Below are positions 1 to 7,921 of a DNA stretch of 64,000 bases, one piece after another. The first letter of the stretch is position 1, and the number at the start of each line of letters is the position of its first letter. Below the pieces are notes generated by a model. The model was not told the origin of the DNA. It worked only from the letters and a program-made list of their open reading frames with translations, and ran no database searches. The position numbers and the translations under genes are program-made. The stretch comes from Paenarthrobacter nitroguajacolicus (GTDB taxonomy: Bacteria; Actinomycetota; Actinomycetes; Actinomycetales; Micrococcaceae), in NCBI RefSeq assembly GCF_029952445.1, contig NZ_JAQPPK010000022.1:1-64000 (forward strand), in the 5' to 3' direction.

Positions 1-2054
1 GCGCAGGCCGTCCGGGTGGCGGACCGGGTCGTCCCGGCGGCGCTCCCGGTTCAGGCACTGGTGGCGGAGCTCCCGCCGGCGGTGGCTTCGGCAAGGGTGG
101 TCGCGGTCGTGGCGGTACCCAGGGTGCCTTCGGCAAGGGCGGCGCCGGTCGTGGCAAGCAGCGCAAGTCGAAGCGTGCAAAGCGCCAGGAACTGGAGCAG
201 ATGAGTGCTCCGTCACTGGGCGGCGTATCAGTACCCCGCGGTGACGGCGAGACCATCATCCGCCTGCGTCGCGGCTCGTCCATCACGGACTTCGCCGAGA
301 AGATCGATGCAAACCCGGCCTCACTGGTGACCGTGCTGTTCCACCTTGGTGAAATGGCTACGGCTACGCAGTCCCTCGACGAGGACACCTTCGGCCTGCT
401 TGGCGCCGAACTTGGCTACAAGCTCCAGGTTGTTTCGCCCGAAGATGAAGAGCGCGAACTGCTCGACCAGTTCGACATCAACATCCAGGACGAACTCGAC
501 GCCGAAGGCGACGACGTCCTCGAGCCCCGCGCACCGGTTGTCACGGTCATGGGTCACGTTGACCACGGTAAGACCCGCCTGCTCGATGCCATCCGCAACT
601 CCAACGTTGTGGCCGGCGAGCACGGTGGCATCACCCAGCACATCGGTGCTTACCAGATCAGCCACGTCCACGAGGGCACGGCCCGCGACATCACCTTCAT
701 TGACACTCCCGGTCACGAGGCCTTCACGGCCATGCGTGCCCGTGGTGCCAAGGTCACCGATATCGCGATCCTGGTTGTCGCAGCCGACGACGGCGTTATG
801 CCCCAGACGGTGGAAGCACTCAACCACGCACAGGCAGCCAACGTGCCGATCGTTGTCGCAGTGAACAAGATCGACAAGGAAGGCGCCAACCCTGACAAGG
901 TCAAGGGCCAGCTGACCGAGTACGGCCTGGTTCCCGAGGAATACGGTGGCGACACCATGTTCGTAGAGGTTTCGGCACGCCAGAACCTCAACATCGACGA
1001 ACTGATCGACGCCGTCCTGCTGACGGCCGATGCCGCCTTGGACCTGCGCGCCAACCCGGACAAGGACGCTCGAGGCATTGCCATCGAAGCTAACCTCGAC
1101 AAGGGCCGCGGTGCTGTTGCTACCGTCCTGGTGCAGTCCGGTACTTTGGCAGTCGGCGACACGATCGTTGCCGGTACGGCACACGGCCGCGTCCGTGCCA
1201 TGTTCGACGAGAACGGTGAGGCACTCGATGTCGCGCTGCCGTCCCGCCCGGTGCAGGTCCTCGGCCTGTCCAACGTGCCGCGTGCAGGTGACACCTTCCT
1301 GGTGACCCCTGACGAGCGCACGGCCCGCCAGATCGCTGAAAAGCGTGAAGCTGCCGACCGCAACGCCGCACTGGCCAAGCGTCGCAAGCGCATCAGCCTG
1401 GAAGACTTCGACCAGGCCGTTGCAGAAGGCAAGATCGACACCCTCAACCTCATCCTCAAGGGTGACGTGTCCGGTGCCGTCGAAGCCCTCGAAGACGCCC
1501 TGCTCAAGATCGACGTCGGAGACGACGACGTTCAGCTCCGTGTCATCCACCGCGGTGTGGGTGCCATCACGCAGAACGACGTCAACCTCGCCACGGTGGA
1601 CAACGCCATCATCATCGGCTTCAACGTCAAGCCGGCCGAGCGTGTTGCAGAACTGGCTGACCGTGAAGGCGTGGACATGCGCTTCTACTCGGTCATCTAC
1701 GCAGCAATCGATGACATTGAGATGGCCCTCAAGGGCATGCTCAAGCCGGAGTACGAGGAAGTCCAGCTCGGTACCGCCGAGGTCCGCGAAGTCTTCCGTT
1801 CTTCCAAGTTCGGTAACATCGCCGGTTCGATCGTCCGCTCGGGCATCATCCGCCGTAACACCAAGGCACGTGTCAGCCGCGACGGCAAGGTCATCGGTGA
1901 CAACCTCACCGTTGAGACGCTCAAGCGCTTCAAGGATGACGCGACCGAAGTCCGGACCGACTTCGAGTGTGGTATCGGTCTTGGCTCCTTCAATGACATC
2001 ACTGAAGGCGACATCATCGAGACCTTCGAAATGCGCGAAAAGCCGCGCGTCTAG
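1..2054 (+). CDS. infB: Translation initiation factor IF-2 (5' end outside window)
   Basis: IF-2 is the GTPase that delivers initiator fMet-tRNA to the 30S subunit and promotes subunit joining. The reading frame is open from base 3 with no start codon, so the gene begins before the window. The first about 65 visible residues are a Gly/Arg/Pro-rich linker ending in a basic [10 protein letters not shown]-like stretch, typical of the long actinobacterial IF-2 N-terminus. Next comes the IF2_N domain, then the G domain with GHVDHGKT (G1, near base 550), [10 protein letters not shown] (G2), DTPGHEAF (G3) and NKID (G4), then the C-terminal initiator-tRNA-binding domains. It is followed 77 bases later by rbfA, the usual nusA-infB-rbfA arrangement. 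Identification is secure; the upstream part cannot be assessed. Confidence 0.98.
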   Translation, partial: AGRPGGGPGRPGGAPGSGTGGGAPAGGGFGKGGRGRGGTQGAFGKGGAGRGKQRKSKRAKRQELEQMSAPSLGGVSVPRGDGETIIRLRRGSSITDFAEKIDANPASLVTVLFHLGEMATATQSLDEDTFGLLGAELGYKLQVVSPEDEERELLDQFDINIQDELDAEGDDVLEPRAPVVTVMGHVDHGKTRLLDAIRNSNVVAGEHGGITQHIGAYQISHVHEGTARDITFIDTPGHEAFTAMRARGAKVTDIAILVVAADDGVMPQTVEALNHAQAANVPIVVAVNKIDKEGANPDKVKGQLTEYGLVPEEYGGDTMFVEVSARQNLNIDELIDAVLLTADAALDLRANPDKDARGIAIEANLDKGRGAVATVLVQSGTLAVGDTIVAGTAHGRVRAMFDENGEALDVALPSRPVQVLGLSNVPRAGDTFLVTPDERTARQIAEKREAADRNAALAKRRKRISLEDFDQAVAEGKIDTLNLILKGDVSGAVEALEDALLKIDVGDDDVQLRVIHRGVGAITQNDVNLATVDNAIIIGFNVKPAERVAELADREGVDMRFYSVIYAAIDDIEMALKGMLKPEYEEVQLGTAEVREVFRSSKFGNIAGSIVRSGIIRRNTKARVSRDGKVIGDNLTVETLKRFKDDATEVRTDFECGIGLGSFNDITEGDIIETFEMREKPRV

Positions 2055-2063
2055 GTTCCGCAT

Positions 2064-2101
2064 GGAACGGGTCCGTCGGGTAACCCCGGCGGACCCGTTC
2101 C
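2064..2101 (+). terminator. Strong stem-loop between infB and rbfA
   Basis: GGAACGGGTCCG (2064-2075) pairs perfectly with CGGACCCGTTCC (2090-2101). The intervening bases extend the helix through one G-U pair and four G-C pairs to a TAAC loop. Only scattered T follows, so this is either a weak or partial terminator or an mRNA processing/stabilising hairpin within the infB-rbfA transcript. Confidence 0.6.
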
Positions 2102-2131
2102 GTCCCCGTTTCTACTTTCCAGGAGGAAGAC

Positions 2132-2635
2132 ATGGCTGATCCCGCACGCGCTGCCAAGCTGGCACAGCGGATCAAGGTCGTCGTCGCCGAGGCCCTCGGG
2201 CGCCGGGTTAAGGATCCGCGCGTCGAGTCCATCACGGTCACCGACGCCCGCGTCACCAACGACCTTCAGCACGCCACCATCTACTACACGGTCTTCGGTG
2301 ACGACGTTGCGCACGCTGATGCCGCACGGGCCTTGGAGAAGGCAAAGGGTGTGCTGCGCCAGGAAGTTGGCCGCAACATCACGGTGCGCCTCACTCCAAC
2401 CCTCGAATTCGTGGCAGACCAGATTCCGGTCAATGCCTCGAACCTTGAGGAACTGTTGCGTGAAGCCAAGCGTCGCGACGCCGAGGTGGCCGCACTGGCT
2501 GCCGGCGCCAAGCCCGCAGGCGATGCTGATCCGTACAAGAGTGATTCCCCGGCCGACATCGACGAAGACGACTTCGACGAAGAGGACACCGACCTCTCCG
2601 GCGATAACGAACTCGACGAGGACGCCAACCGCTAG
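2132..2635 (+). CDS. rbfA: Ribosome-binding factor A
   Basis: RbfA binds the immature 30S subunit, assists maturation of the 5' end of 16S rRNA and is needed for cold adaptation. The 167-residue product begins MADPARAAKLAQRIKVVVAE and carries the RbfA KH-like fold with the family segments VKDPRVESITVTDARVT and LRQEVGRNITVRLTPTLEF. After about residue 125 the protein has an acidic Asp/Glu-rich tail common in actinobacterial homologues. An AGGAGG ribosome-binding site at about 2121 supports the ATG at 2132. It lies 77 bases behind infB and was probably part of the same transcription unit, although the intervening hairpin may reduce read-through. Confidence 0.97.
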   Translation: MADPARAAKLAQRIKVVVAEALGRRVKDPRVESITVTDARVTNDLQHATIYYTVFGDDVAHADAARALEKAKGVLRQEVGRNITVRLTPTLEFVADQIPVNASNLEELLREAKRRDAEVAALAAGAKPAGDADPYKSDSPADIDEDDFDEEDTDLSGDNELDEDANR

Positions 2636-2644
2636 CACCTCGGT

Positions 2645-2701
2645 TTTTTGTACAACTAATGCCCCTAAGACTCTGTTTTAGGGGCATTAGTTGTACAAAA
2701 A
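2645..2701. repeat. 57-bp near-perfect palindrome upstream of guaD
   Basis: Arms 2645-2670 and 2676-2701 pair over 26 bp with a single G-T mismatch and a 5-base loop. The sequence is far richer in A+T than its surroundings. T runs are at the 5' arm and A runs at the 3' arm, the reverse of an intrinsic terminator on either strand. Each arm contains the self-complementary TTGTACAA. It ends 5 bp before the guaD -10 hexamer, so an operator or a small mobile palindrome is plausible. Confidence 0.85.
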
Positions 2702-2706
2702 CTCGT

Positions 2707-2712
2707 TACGAT
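2707..2712 (+). promoter_or_regulatory. -10 hexamer of guaD (leaderless)
   Basis: TACGAT ends 6 bases before the ATG at 2719, the same spacing seen at other leaderless starts in this window. No properly spaced ribosome-binding site exists. The -35 region would fall inside the 2645-2701 palindrome. Confidence 0.5.
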
Positions 2713-2718
2713 CGGAGC

Positions 2719-3201
2719 ATGTCGGCGCACAGCACCCACGAGCGTGATGAATACCTGAACCGTGCCATACAGCTGGCCGTGCAGAACGTGGCCGACGGCG
2801 GCGGCCCTTTCGGCGCCGTCGTGGTCACCCCGGACGGAACAGCGCATGAGGGTGTGAACAGGGTGACACGGGACCACGATCCCACCGCCCATGCGGAAGT
2901 AGTCGCAATCCGACGGGCGGCAGCAGCAACCAGGAGATTCGATCTCTCGGGTTCCGTGCTCTACGCCAGTTGCGAGCCTTGCCCACTGTGCCTGTCGGCA
3001 ACGCTGTGGGCCAGGATCGGGCGGGTGTACTTCGCCGCTGACAGGCACGGAGCCGCACGGGCGGGCTTTGATGATGCACTGTTCTATGAATACTTCAGCG
3101 GTGCCAGGCCCGAGCTCCTCCCCGTGGAACACGCGGACCTGTCGGCGTCGGACCAGCCCTTCGACGCCTGGCGGAACCATGTCCGCCGCACCGCCTACTA
3201 G
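2719..3201 (+). CDS. guaD: Guanine deaminase (cytidine/deoxycytidylate deaminase fold)
   Basis: The 160-residue protein matches the small Bacillus GuaD type that hydrolyses guanine to xanthine and ammonia in purine salvage or catabolism. The zinc and catalytic motif is PTAHAEV (His ligand and proton-shuttling Glu), and the two cysteine ligands are in SCEPCPLC. The C-terminal segment PFDAWRNHVRRTAY closely resembles the C-terminal swapped segment of B. subtilis GuaD, which argues against tRNA adenosine deaminase TadA. The ATG at 2719 is preferred because a -10 hexamer precedes it by 6 bases; an upstream ATG at 2659 would lie inside the palindrome. It is a monocistronic unit between rbfA and a convergent aminotransferase. 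Confidence 0.88.
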   Translation: MSAHSTHERDEYLNRAIQLAVQNVADGGGPFGAVVVTPDGTAHEGVNRVTRDHDPTAHAEVVAIRRAAAATRRFDLSGSVLYASCEPCPLCLSATLWARIGRVYFAADRHGAARAGFDDALFYEYFSGARPELLPVEHADLSASDQPFDAWRNHVRRTAY

Positions 3202-3211
3202 TTCACGCCGC

Positions 3212-3259
3212 GACTGGCTCATGCTGGGACTGGCTCATGCTGGGACTGGCTCACCCTGG
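3212..3259. repeat. Three tandem 16-bp repeats between convergent genes
   Basis: GACTGGCTCATGCTGG occurs at 3212-3227 and 3228-3243, and a third copy with two changes is at 3244-3259. The array fills the gap between the guaD stop (3201) and the aminotransferase stop (3262), and no terminator hairpin is evident there. Confidence 0.9.
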
Positions 3260-3261
3260 GA

Positions 3262-4425
3262 CTAGGCCCTGGCTGGAAGGCGGCTGACGCCGTCGAGCAG
3301 GTCTTTCTGGTTGCCGCAGAGCGCAATCCGTATCCAGCCCTCGCCGATCGATCCAAACGCCGTTCCGGGCGCAAAGGACACGCCGGAGTCCGCAAGGAAT
3401 TTACGCACCCAGGTCCGGACGTCGCCGTCGCTGACGTGCGAAACGTCGGCCCACAAATAGAAGGCTCCCTGCGCGCCCAGGAACGGAATATTCCTGTCAG
3501 CAAGCACGGCCGAGGCCGCGTCACGGTTGCTCCGGTAATGTTCGCGGGCAGTGGAGACGTAGTCCTGCGGGCCCGTGAGGGCTGCCAGGGCCGCGTACTG
3601 CGACGGGGACGCAACGCACGAGACAATCGACTCCATGACGTTGTTCATTTTCTGCTCCAGCCCCGGCGGGCAGATCAGCGCGCCGATGCGGAGGCCGGTC
3701 AGCCCGTAGGTCTTGGAAAGCGTCAGGGAGGTAAAGACCCTTGCCTCGCCGGGAACGTCGCTGTCGAAGCGGGCCGGGCTGACATGCGGGACGTCGAAGG
3801 TGAAGGCCTCGTAGCATTCGTCGGAGATGATCCAGAGATCGTGCTTGACCGCCAAGTCGACGAGTTCCCGCACAGTGTCCTCACTAATGACGGCACCGAG
3901 CGGATTCGACGGCGAGTTCAGCATCAGCACCTTGGTCCGAGGCGTAATCAATGCCTCGATGTCCTCGATGTGCGGCTGGAAGTCATTGTGCGGGTACAGG
4001 GGATACTGCACCGGAACGGCGTGCAGCAAGCGGCTTGTCATGGCGAAAGTCGGGTACCCGGGGTTGGGAATGAGAATCCCGTCTCCGGGGGAGAGGAGCA
4101 GGCTCATGGCGAAATGCAGGCCCTGCTGGGCGCCGTCAACCACGTAAACCCGTTCCGGGCCGATGTCCGCGCCCTGCTGTTCCCGGAAGCGGGCGGCGAA
4201 AGCTTCACGGAGGGCCGGGATCCCGGCATTGGGTGTGTAGTTGGTCTCATCCCTGTCCAGGCAGGAAATGCCTGCGTCCAGGACGTGCCGGGGGAGCGCA
4301 AAGCCCGGTTCGCCGATGCTCAGGACGATCGCTCCGGGCGTGGCCCAAGCGGCTTCCGTAATTTCGCGGATCTGGTTCACGGGGACATTGCGTACGTGCG
4401 CGGCAAGCTCAGGCATGGGAGCCAT
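3262..4425 (-). CDS. Class I/II pyridoxal-phosphate aminotransferase
   Basis: A fold-type I aminotransferase of about 387 residues. Visible motifs are the substrate-binding SIGEPGF near the N-terminus, NPGYPTF, the cofactor-binding Asn in LNSPSNPLGAV, the Asp/Tyr of IISDECYEAF, and the Schiff-base lysine in SLTLSKTYGLTGLRIG. It resembles aspartate/alanine/aromatic aminotransferases (PatA type), but the amino-acid specificity cannot be read from sequence. Two starts are possible: MAPMPEL at 4425 or MPEL at 4416, the latter having a better spaced AGGATGG. The gene is divergent from truB with a 25-base gap in which the two promoters must overlap. Confidence 0.9.
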   Translation of the reverse strand: MAPMPELAAHVRNVPVNQIREITEAAWATPGAIVLSIGEPGFALPRHVLDAGISCLDRDETNYTPNAGIPALREAFAARFREQQGADIGPERVYVVDGAQQGLHFAMSLLLSPGDGILIPNPGYPTFAMTSRLLHAVPVQYPLYPHNDFQPHIEDIEALITPRTKVLMLNSPSNPLGAVISEDTVRELVDLAVKHDLWIISDECYEAFTFDVPHVSPARFDSDVPGEARVFTSLTLSKTYGLTGLRIGALICPPGLEQKMNNVMESIVSCVASPSQYAALAALTGPQDYVSTAREHYRSNRDAASAVLADRNIPFLGAQGAFYLWADVSHVSDGDVRTWVRKFLADSGVSFAPGTAFGSIGEGWIRIALCGNQKDLLDGVSRLPARA

Positions 4426-4437
4426 CCTAGCCACCCA

Positions 4438-4443
4438 TATACT
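4438..4443 (+). promoter_or_regulatory. -10 hexamer of truB (leaderless)
   Basis: TATACT is followed by 7 bases and then GTG at 4451, placing the expected transcription start at the first base of the start codon. There is no ribosome-binding site between them. The site overlaps the region needed by the divergent aminotransferase promoter. Confidence 0.65.
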
Positions 4444-4450
4444 GGTAAGC

Positions 4451-5368
4451 GTGCTTTCTGGACTGGTAATCGTTGACAAACCGCAGGGATGGACCAGCCA
4501 TGATGTGGTTGGCCGGATGCGGCGGCTGGCCGGCACCCGGAAAGTGGGGCATGCCGGGACCCTGGATCCCATGGCCACAGGGGTGTTGGTGCTGGGCATC
4601 AACAAGGCAACCCGCCTCCTGACGTACATCGTTGGTACGTCCAAGACCTACACCGCCACCATCAGGCTGGGCGAGACCACCATTACCGATGACGCCGAGG
4701 GCGAGGTCACTGAGGCGATCAGCGCCGCCGCCGTCACCGACGACGCCATCACAACCGGCGTCGCAGCTCTGACCGGTCCCATCCAGCAGGTGCCCAGCAG
4801 CGTCAGTGCCATCAAGGTCAACGGCGAACGTTCCTACGCGCGTGTCCGCTCGGGCGAAGAGGTCAAGCTCGCTGCCCGCCCGGTCACCATCCACCGCTTC
4901 GATATCCACGCGATTAAGAGGGTCGACGGCGGCAGGGTAGTCGACGTCGACGTCACCGTGGAATGCTCTTCCGGAACTTATATCCGTGCCTTGGCACGCG
5001 ACCTTGGTAATGCCTTGGGGGTGGGCGGGCACCTCACTGCCCTGCGCCGGACCCAGGTGGGACCCTATTCGATCGACCAGGCCCGGACGTTGGAGCAGCT
5101 GGCAGAGGAACTCGAGGTCCTTGAGATGTCCTTGGCCGCGCGTGCCCTCATGCCCAACCGGGAACTGAGCGAGGAAGAGACCACGGAGATTTCCTTCGGC
5201 CGCCGCATTGCCGCAGGCCCCGGGGCAGGTACCCCGGAAGCGGCCACCGCCGACAATCCTGCCGCAGCGTTCGCGCCGTCGGGCGAGCTGGTGGCGTTGT
5301 TGGCCGACTCCGGGACGTTCGCCAAGCCGGTGCTGGTCTTCGCGCCCGGAACAGGGCAGGCAAAGTAG
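4451..5368 (+). CDS. truB: tRNA pseudouridine-55 synthase
   Basis: TruB isomerises U55 in the T-loop of almost all elongator tRNAs to pseudouridine. The 305-residue product starts VLSGLVIVDKPQGWTSHDVV, the family's N-terminal signature, and has the catalytic aspartate at residue 39 in HAGTLDPMATGVL. Further conserved blocks are KTYTATIRLGETTITDDAEG, SAIKVNGERSYARVRSG and CSSGTYIRALARDLG, and a C-terminal PUA-like region follows. The GTG at 4451 is chosen because it aligns with the family start and with a leaderless promoter. Two small membrane-protein genes follow closely and are probably cotranscribed. Confidence 0.97.
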   Translation: MLSGLVIVDKPQGWTSHDVVGRMRRLAGTRKVGHAGTLDPMATGVLVLGINKATRLLTYIVGTSKTYTATIRLGETTITDDAEGEVTEAISAAAVTDDAITTGVAALTGPIQQVPSSVSAIKVNGERSYARVRSGEEVKLAARPVTIHRFDIHAIKRVDGGRVVDVDVTVECSSGTYIRALARDLGNALGVGGHLTALRRTQVGPYSIDQARTLEQLAEELEVLEMSLAARALMPNRELSEEETTEISFGRRIAAGPGAGTPEAATADNPAAAFAPSGELVALLADSGTFAKPVLVFAPGTGQAK

Positions 5369-5370
5369 GC

Positions 5371-5724
5371 ATGGACGGATATTTTTACGCACTCCTGATC
5401 GTCGGTTTGGTCTCCACCATCCTGTGCCTCGTGGCCGGGCTGATGAAGAAGGCCCCGAACGATCCCACGATCTACTCCGTGCTGGCCGTCGAGGTGGTGC
5501 TGCTGGTTTACCTGGTGGGATCGATCGTCCGCGTGGCCCTGGGTGAGCAGATTGCCGGCGAGCCATGGGAGTTCTGGGGCTACATGCTCACCGCCCTGAT
5601 CATTCCCCTGGGGGCCGTGTACTGGGCCATTCTTGAACGAACCCGCTGGAGCAATTTCGTCCTGGCCGCAGTGGGTGTGACGGTGCTTGTGATGGGTGCC
5701 CGCATGAACCAGATCTGGTACTGA
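5371..5724 (+). CDS. Small four-helix membrane protein, function unknown
   Basis: A 117-residue protein with four predicted transmembrane segments: about residues 5-25 (YALLIVGLVSTILCLVAG), 34-55, 69-87 and 93-110. Short charged loops contain Lys-Lys and Glu-Arg-Thr-Arg. I do not recognise a named family. The ATG lies two bases after the truB stop, so it is translationally close to and likely cotranscribed with truB and the next membrane protein. No catalytic motif is visible. Confidence 0.75.
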   Translation: MDGYFYALLIVGLVSTILCLVAGLMKKAPNDPTIYSVLAVEVVLLVYLVGSIVRVALGEQIAGEPWEFWGYMLTALIIPLGAVYWAILERTRWSNFVLAAVGVTVLVMGARMNQIWY

Positions 5725-5744
5725 CCTTGAAGGAAGAACACAAC

Positions 5745-6179
5745 GTGACTGGAACCGAGACCAACTCCGCCGGCCAACAGCCGAAGCAGAAGGACACCCG
5801 GAACACGGGCCCGGGACGCCTGCTGATTGCGGTGTACGCGGTGTTCGCCCTGTCGGCGACAGCGCGCGCCGGGTACCAGATTGCCACCAAGTTCGCCGAA
5901 GCTCCGCTGGCGCACATCCTTTCGGCGTTTGCCGCCGTCGTCTACATCATTGCCACTGTTTCGCTGGCAAAGCCGGGGCGGACCTGGTTCAAGGTGTCCC
6001 TGGCAGCGGTGCTCACGGAACTCGTCGGCGTGCTGGTGGTGGGTGCGATCAGCCTCTTTGATCCGGTTGCTTTCCCGCACGACACCGTGTGGTCCCTTTT
6101 TGGCCGCGGCTATGGCTTCGTACCTTTGCTGCTGCCGATCCTTGGGCTCCTGTGGCTCAACAAGCGCCGTCCGTCCTGA
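5745..6179 (+). CDS. Four-helix membrane protein, function unknown
   Basis: A protein of about 144 residues with a polar Gln/Lys-rich N-terminal tail of roughly 28 residues, followed by four hydrophobic segments (LLIAVYAVFALSA, LAHILSAFAAVVYIIATV, VSLAAVLTELVGVLVVGAI and FVPLLLPILGLLWL), ending in a basic KRRPS tail. GTG at 5745 is chosen because AAGGAAG lies 8 bases upstream; an in-frame TTG at 5727 would put that site inside the coding sequence. It is 20 bases downstream of the preceding membrane-protein gene in the truB unit. No family assigned. Confidence 0.7.
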   Translation: MTGTETNSAGQQPKQKDTRNTGPGRLLIAVYAVFALSATARAGYQIATKFAEAPLAHILSAFAAVVYIIATVSLAKPGRTWFKVSLAAVLTELVGVLVVGAISLFDPVAFPHDTVWSLFGRGYGFVPLLLPILGLLWLNKRRPS

Positions 6180-6203
6180 GCCCGGTGCCCTTCCGGGTAA
6201 CCT

Positions 6204-6209
6204 TAGAAT
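6204..6209 (+). promoter_or_regulatory. Probable -10 of ribF
   Basis: TAGAAT lies 58 bases before the ribF ATG. Downstream bases GTTCC...GGAAC (about 6211-6240) can form a hairpin in the 5' untranslated region. No FMN-riboswitch-like conserved core is visible. Confidence 0.4.
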
Positions 6210-6267
6210 GTTCCGGCGCCGGGAGGTTGCCGGACGGAACGAACATCTGCAGTAAAAGGCGAGGTTG

Positions 6268-7251
6268 ATGGTCCACATCTGGAACGATCCCACTGAAGTC
6301 CCCAAGGACTTCGGACCTACCGTTGTCACCATCGGAAATTTTGACGGGGTCCATCGGGGCCACCAGCATGTCCTCGCGCAGCTGACGGACACCGCCAAGC
6401 GCTACAACATTCCCTCGGTTGCCGTCACCTTCGATCCCCACCCGGCCCAGGTCCACCGCCCGGACGCCGCTCCGGAACTGATCATGGGCCTCCAGGACAA
6501 GCTGGACGCTCTTGGAGAAACCGGCGTTGACGCCGTTTTGGTCATGAAATACACGCTGGACCTCGCAGCGATGTCGCCCGTTGAATTCGTTCGCGACGTC
6601 CTGCTCGACGGACTCCACGCCGCTCACCTCGTGGTGGGCCACGATCTTCGCTTCGGCGCCGGAAACGTGGGCGACGTCGTTACCATGCAGGAGCTGGGCG
6701 AGCAGTTGGGCTTCGGCGTGCAGGTTGTCAATGAATACGGCGCCGGCGGCTTTCCGCTCCATCACGACGGCGACGCGGACCGCCGCTGTTCCTCCACCTG
6801 GGTGAGGGAGGCCTTGTCCGAAGGCGACGTGGTCACGGCCGCAGCCGTGCTGGGCAGGCCGCACCGGATGCGTGGGGAAGTTGTCCATGGCGCTGCCCGC
6901 GGCCGGGACCTCGGATTCCCCACAGCAAACCTTTCCCCCGATTCAACCGGCTACATCCCTGCCGATGGCATCTATGCAGGCTGGCTGATTGACCAGTCCG
7001 GGACGCGTTGGCCTGCAGCGATCTCCGTGGGTTCCAACCCCACCTTCGATGGCGTCAGCCGCCAGGTGGAAGCGCACGTGATCGACCGTCCGGAGGAAAA
7101 CGTGGAGGATTTCGACCTCTACGGCCAGAGTGTCGCGGTCGAATTCACCCGGCGCCTGCGCGGCATGGTTGCCTACCGTGGACCCGAAGCGCTGGTGGAA
7201 CAAATGTGCCTCGACGTGGCCCAGGCGCGTGACTTGCTGGCCCCACAATAG
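6268..7251 (+). CDS. ribF: Bifunctional riboflavin kinase / FMN adenylyltransferase
   Basis: This 327-residue enzyme phosphorylates riboflavin to FMN and adenylates FMN to FAD. The N-terminal nucleotidyltransferase domain has GNFDGVHRGHQ, TFDPHP and the later CSSTWVREAL segment. The C-terminal riboflavin-kinase domain (about residue 190 onward) has GEVVHGAARGRDLGFPTANL, the conserved PTAN Mg/ATP motif, and SVGSNPTF. The ATG at 6268 follows AAAGGCGAGG; an adjacent TTG at 6265 is the only competitor. It has its own promoter candidate and precedes rpsO, as in many actinobacteria. Confidence 0.97.
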   Translation: MVHIWNDPTEVPKDFGPTVVTIGNFDGVHRGHQHVLAQLTDTAKRYNIPSVAVTFDPHPAQVHRPDAAPELIMGLQDKLDALGETGVDAVLVMKYTLDLAAMSPVEFVRDVLLDGLHAAHLVVGHDLRFGAGNVGDVVTMQELGEQLGFGVQVVNEYGAGGFPLHHDGDADRRCSSTWVREALSEGDVVTAAAVLGRPHRMRGEVVHGAARGRDLGFPTANLSPDSTGYIPADGIYAGWLIDQSGTRWPAAISVGSNPTFDGVSRQVEAHVIDRPEENVEDFDLYGQSVAVEFTRRLRGMVAYRGPEALVEQMCLDVAQARDLLAPQ

Positions 7252-7257
7252 GGCATT

Positions 7258-7287
7258 TCGACAACACTGCAGACCTGCCGGTAAACT
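7258..7287 (+). promoter_or_regulatory. Promoter of rpsO
   Basis: TCGACA (7258-7263), an 18-base spacer and TAAACT (7282-7287) make a plausible promoter just after the ribF stop. The transcript would carry a leader of about 115 bases before rpsO. Confidence 0.5.
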
Positions 7288-7410
7288 GATGAGTGGATCC
7301 GGCCGCAGTCCGTGGCAGCTGGACCTGTTTTTGTGTGCGGCAACGCATCCAAGGGCAACCCGTCAGCGAGGCGCTGCATCGGGAAGCACGGCACAACTCT
7401 AGGAGTTCAC

Positions 7411-7680
7411 GTGGCACTTGACGCCGCTGTAAAGCAGTCCATCATCAAGGAATACGCAACCTCTGAAGGCGACACCGGTTCGCCCGAGGTCCAGGTTGCA
7501 GTCCTGACCCAGCGGATCAAGGATCTGACTGAGCACATGAAGGAGCACAAGCACGACTTCCACACCCAGCGCGGTCTGCTGGCCATGGTTGGTCGTCGTA
7601 AGCGCATGCTTTCCTACCTGAAGAACACTGACATCGCCCGCTACCGTTCGCTCATCGAGCGCCTCGGCCTGCGTCGCTAG
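7411..7680 (+). CDS. rpsO: 30S ribosomal protein S15
   Basis: S15 binds the central domain of 16S rRNA early in 30S assembly and takes part in intersubunit bridge B4. The 89-residue product has the full family pattern: [36 protein letters not shown] and [14 protein letters not shown], ending in [13 protein letters not shown]. Start is GTG at 7411, preceded by AGGAG at 7401-7405. It is followed by a terminator and then by pnp, the conserved rpsO-pnp order. Confidence 0.98.
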   Translation: MALDAAVKQSIIKEYATSEGDTGSPEVQVAVLTQRIKDLTEHMKEHKHDFHTQRGLLAMVGRRKRMLSYLKNTDIARYRSLIERLGLRR

Positions 7681-7692
7681 TCTGCCTTTAGG

Positions 7693-7728
7693 GGCGGCCC
7701 GCGCCCTTGGGGGACGGGCCGCCTTCTT
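7693..7728 (+). terminator. Terminator-like hairpin after rpsO
   Basis: GGCGGCCCG (7693-7701) pairs with CGGGCCGCC (7715-7723), followed by TTCTTC. Partial read-through into pnp is common for this gene pair. Confidence 0.75.
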
Positions 7729-7746
7729 CACCAACAACTAAAAACA

Positions 7747-7875
7747 GGAATCAACCGCATCGCGCATTCGCGGTCCTCGGTAGTGATTCCCGGGAGGTTC
7801 ATCGGTGACGATGAAGCCCGTGGATCTCGATCGATGACCGGGTGTAGTACAGGCCAGGAAAAAAGAAGAGGCCTG
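7747..7875 (+). promoter_or_regulatory. Structured 5' leader of pnp
   Basis: Two nested or adjacent helices can form: GGAATCA (7747-7753) with TGATTCC (7784-7790) enclosing ACCGC/GCGGT (7754-7758/7770-7774), and CAGGCC (7850-7855) with GGCCTG (7870-7875) around an A/G-rich loop. In E. coli the pnp leader hairpin is cut by RNase III and mediates PNPase autoregulation; a similar role here is inferred only from position and structure. Confidence 0.45.
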
Positions 7876-7921
7876 GGTTGATGCGGTGGACTTCCGCTAA
7901 CAGAAACGGAGGTGACTCTCC

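Noticed and set aside
321-2063. 580-codon open frame antisense to infB
   Set aside because: Same reason: the plus-strand IF-2 motifs are complete and the antisense translation is compositionally biased with no motifs.
2645-2701. Palindrome as an intrinsic terminator of rbfA
   Set aside because: T residues are in the 5' arm and A residues in the 3' arm, so neither strand gives a stem followed by a U-tract.
6180-6267. FMN riboswitch upstream of ribF
   Set aside because: The leader is too short and lacks the conserved RFN core; only a simple hairpin is present.
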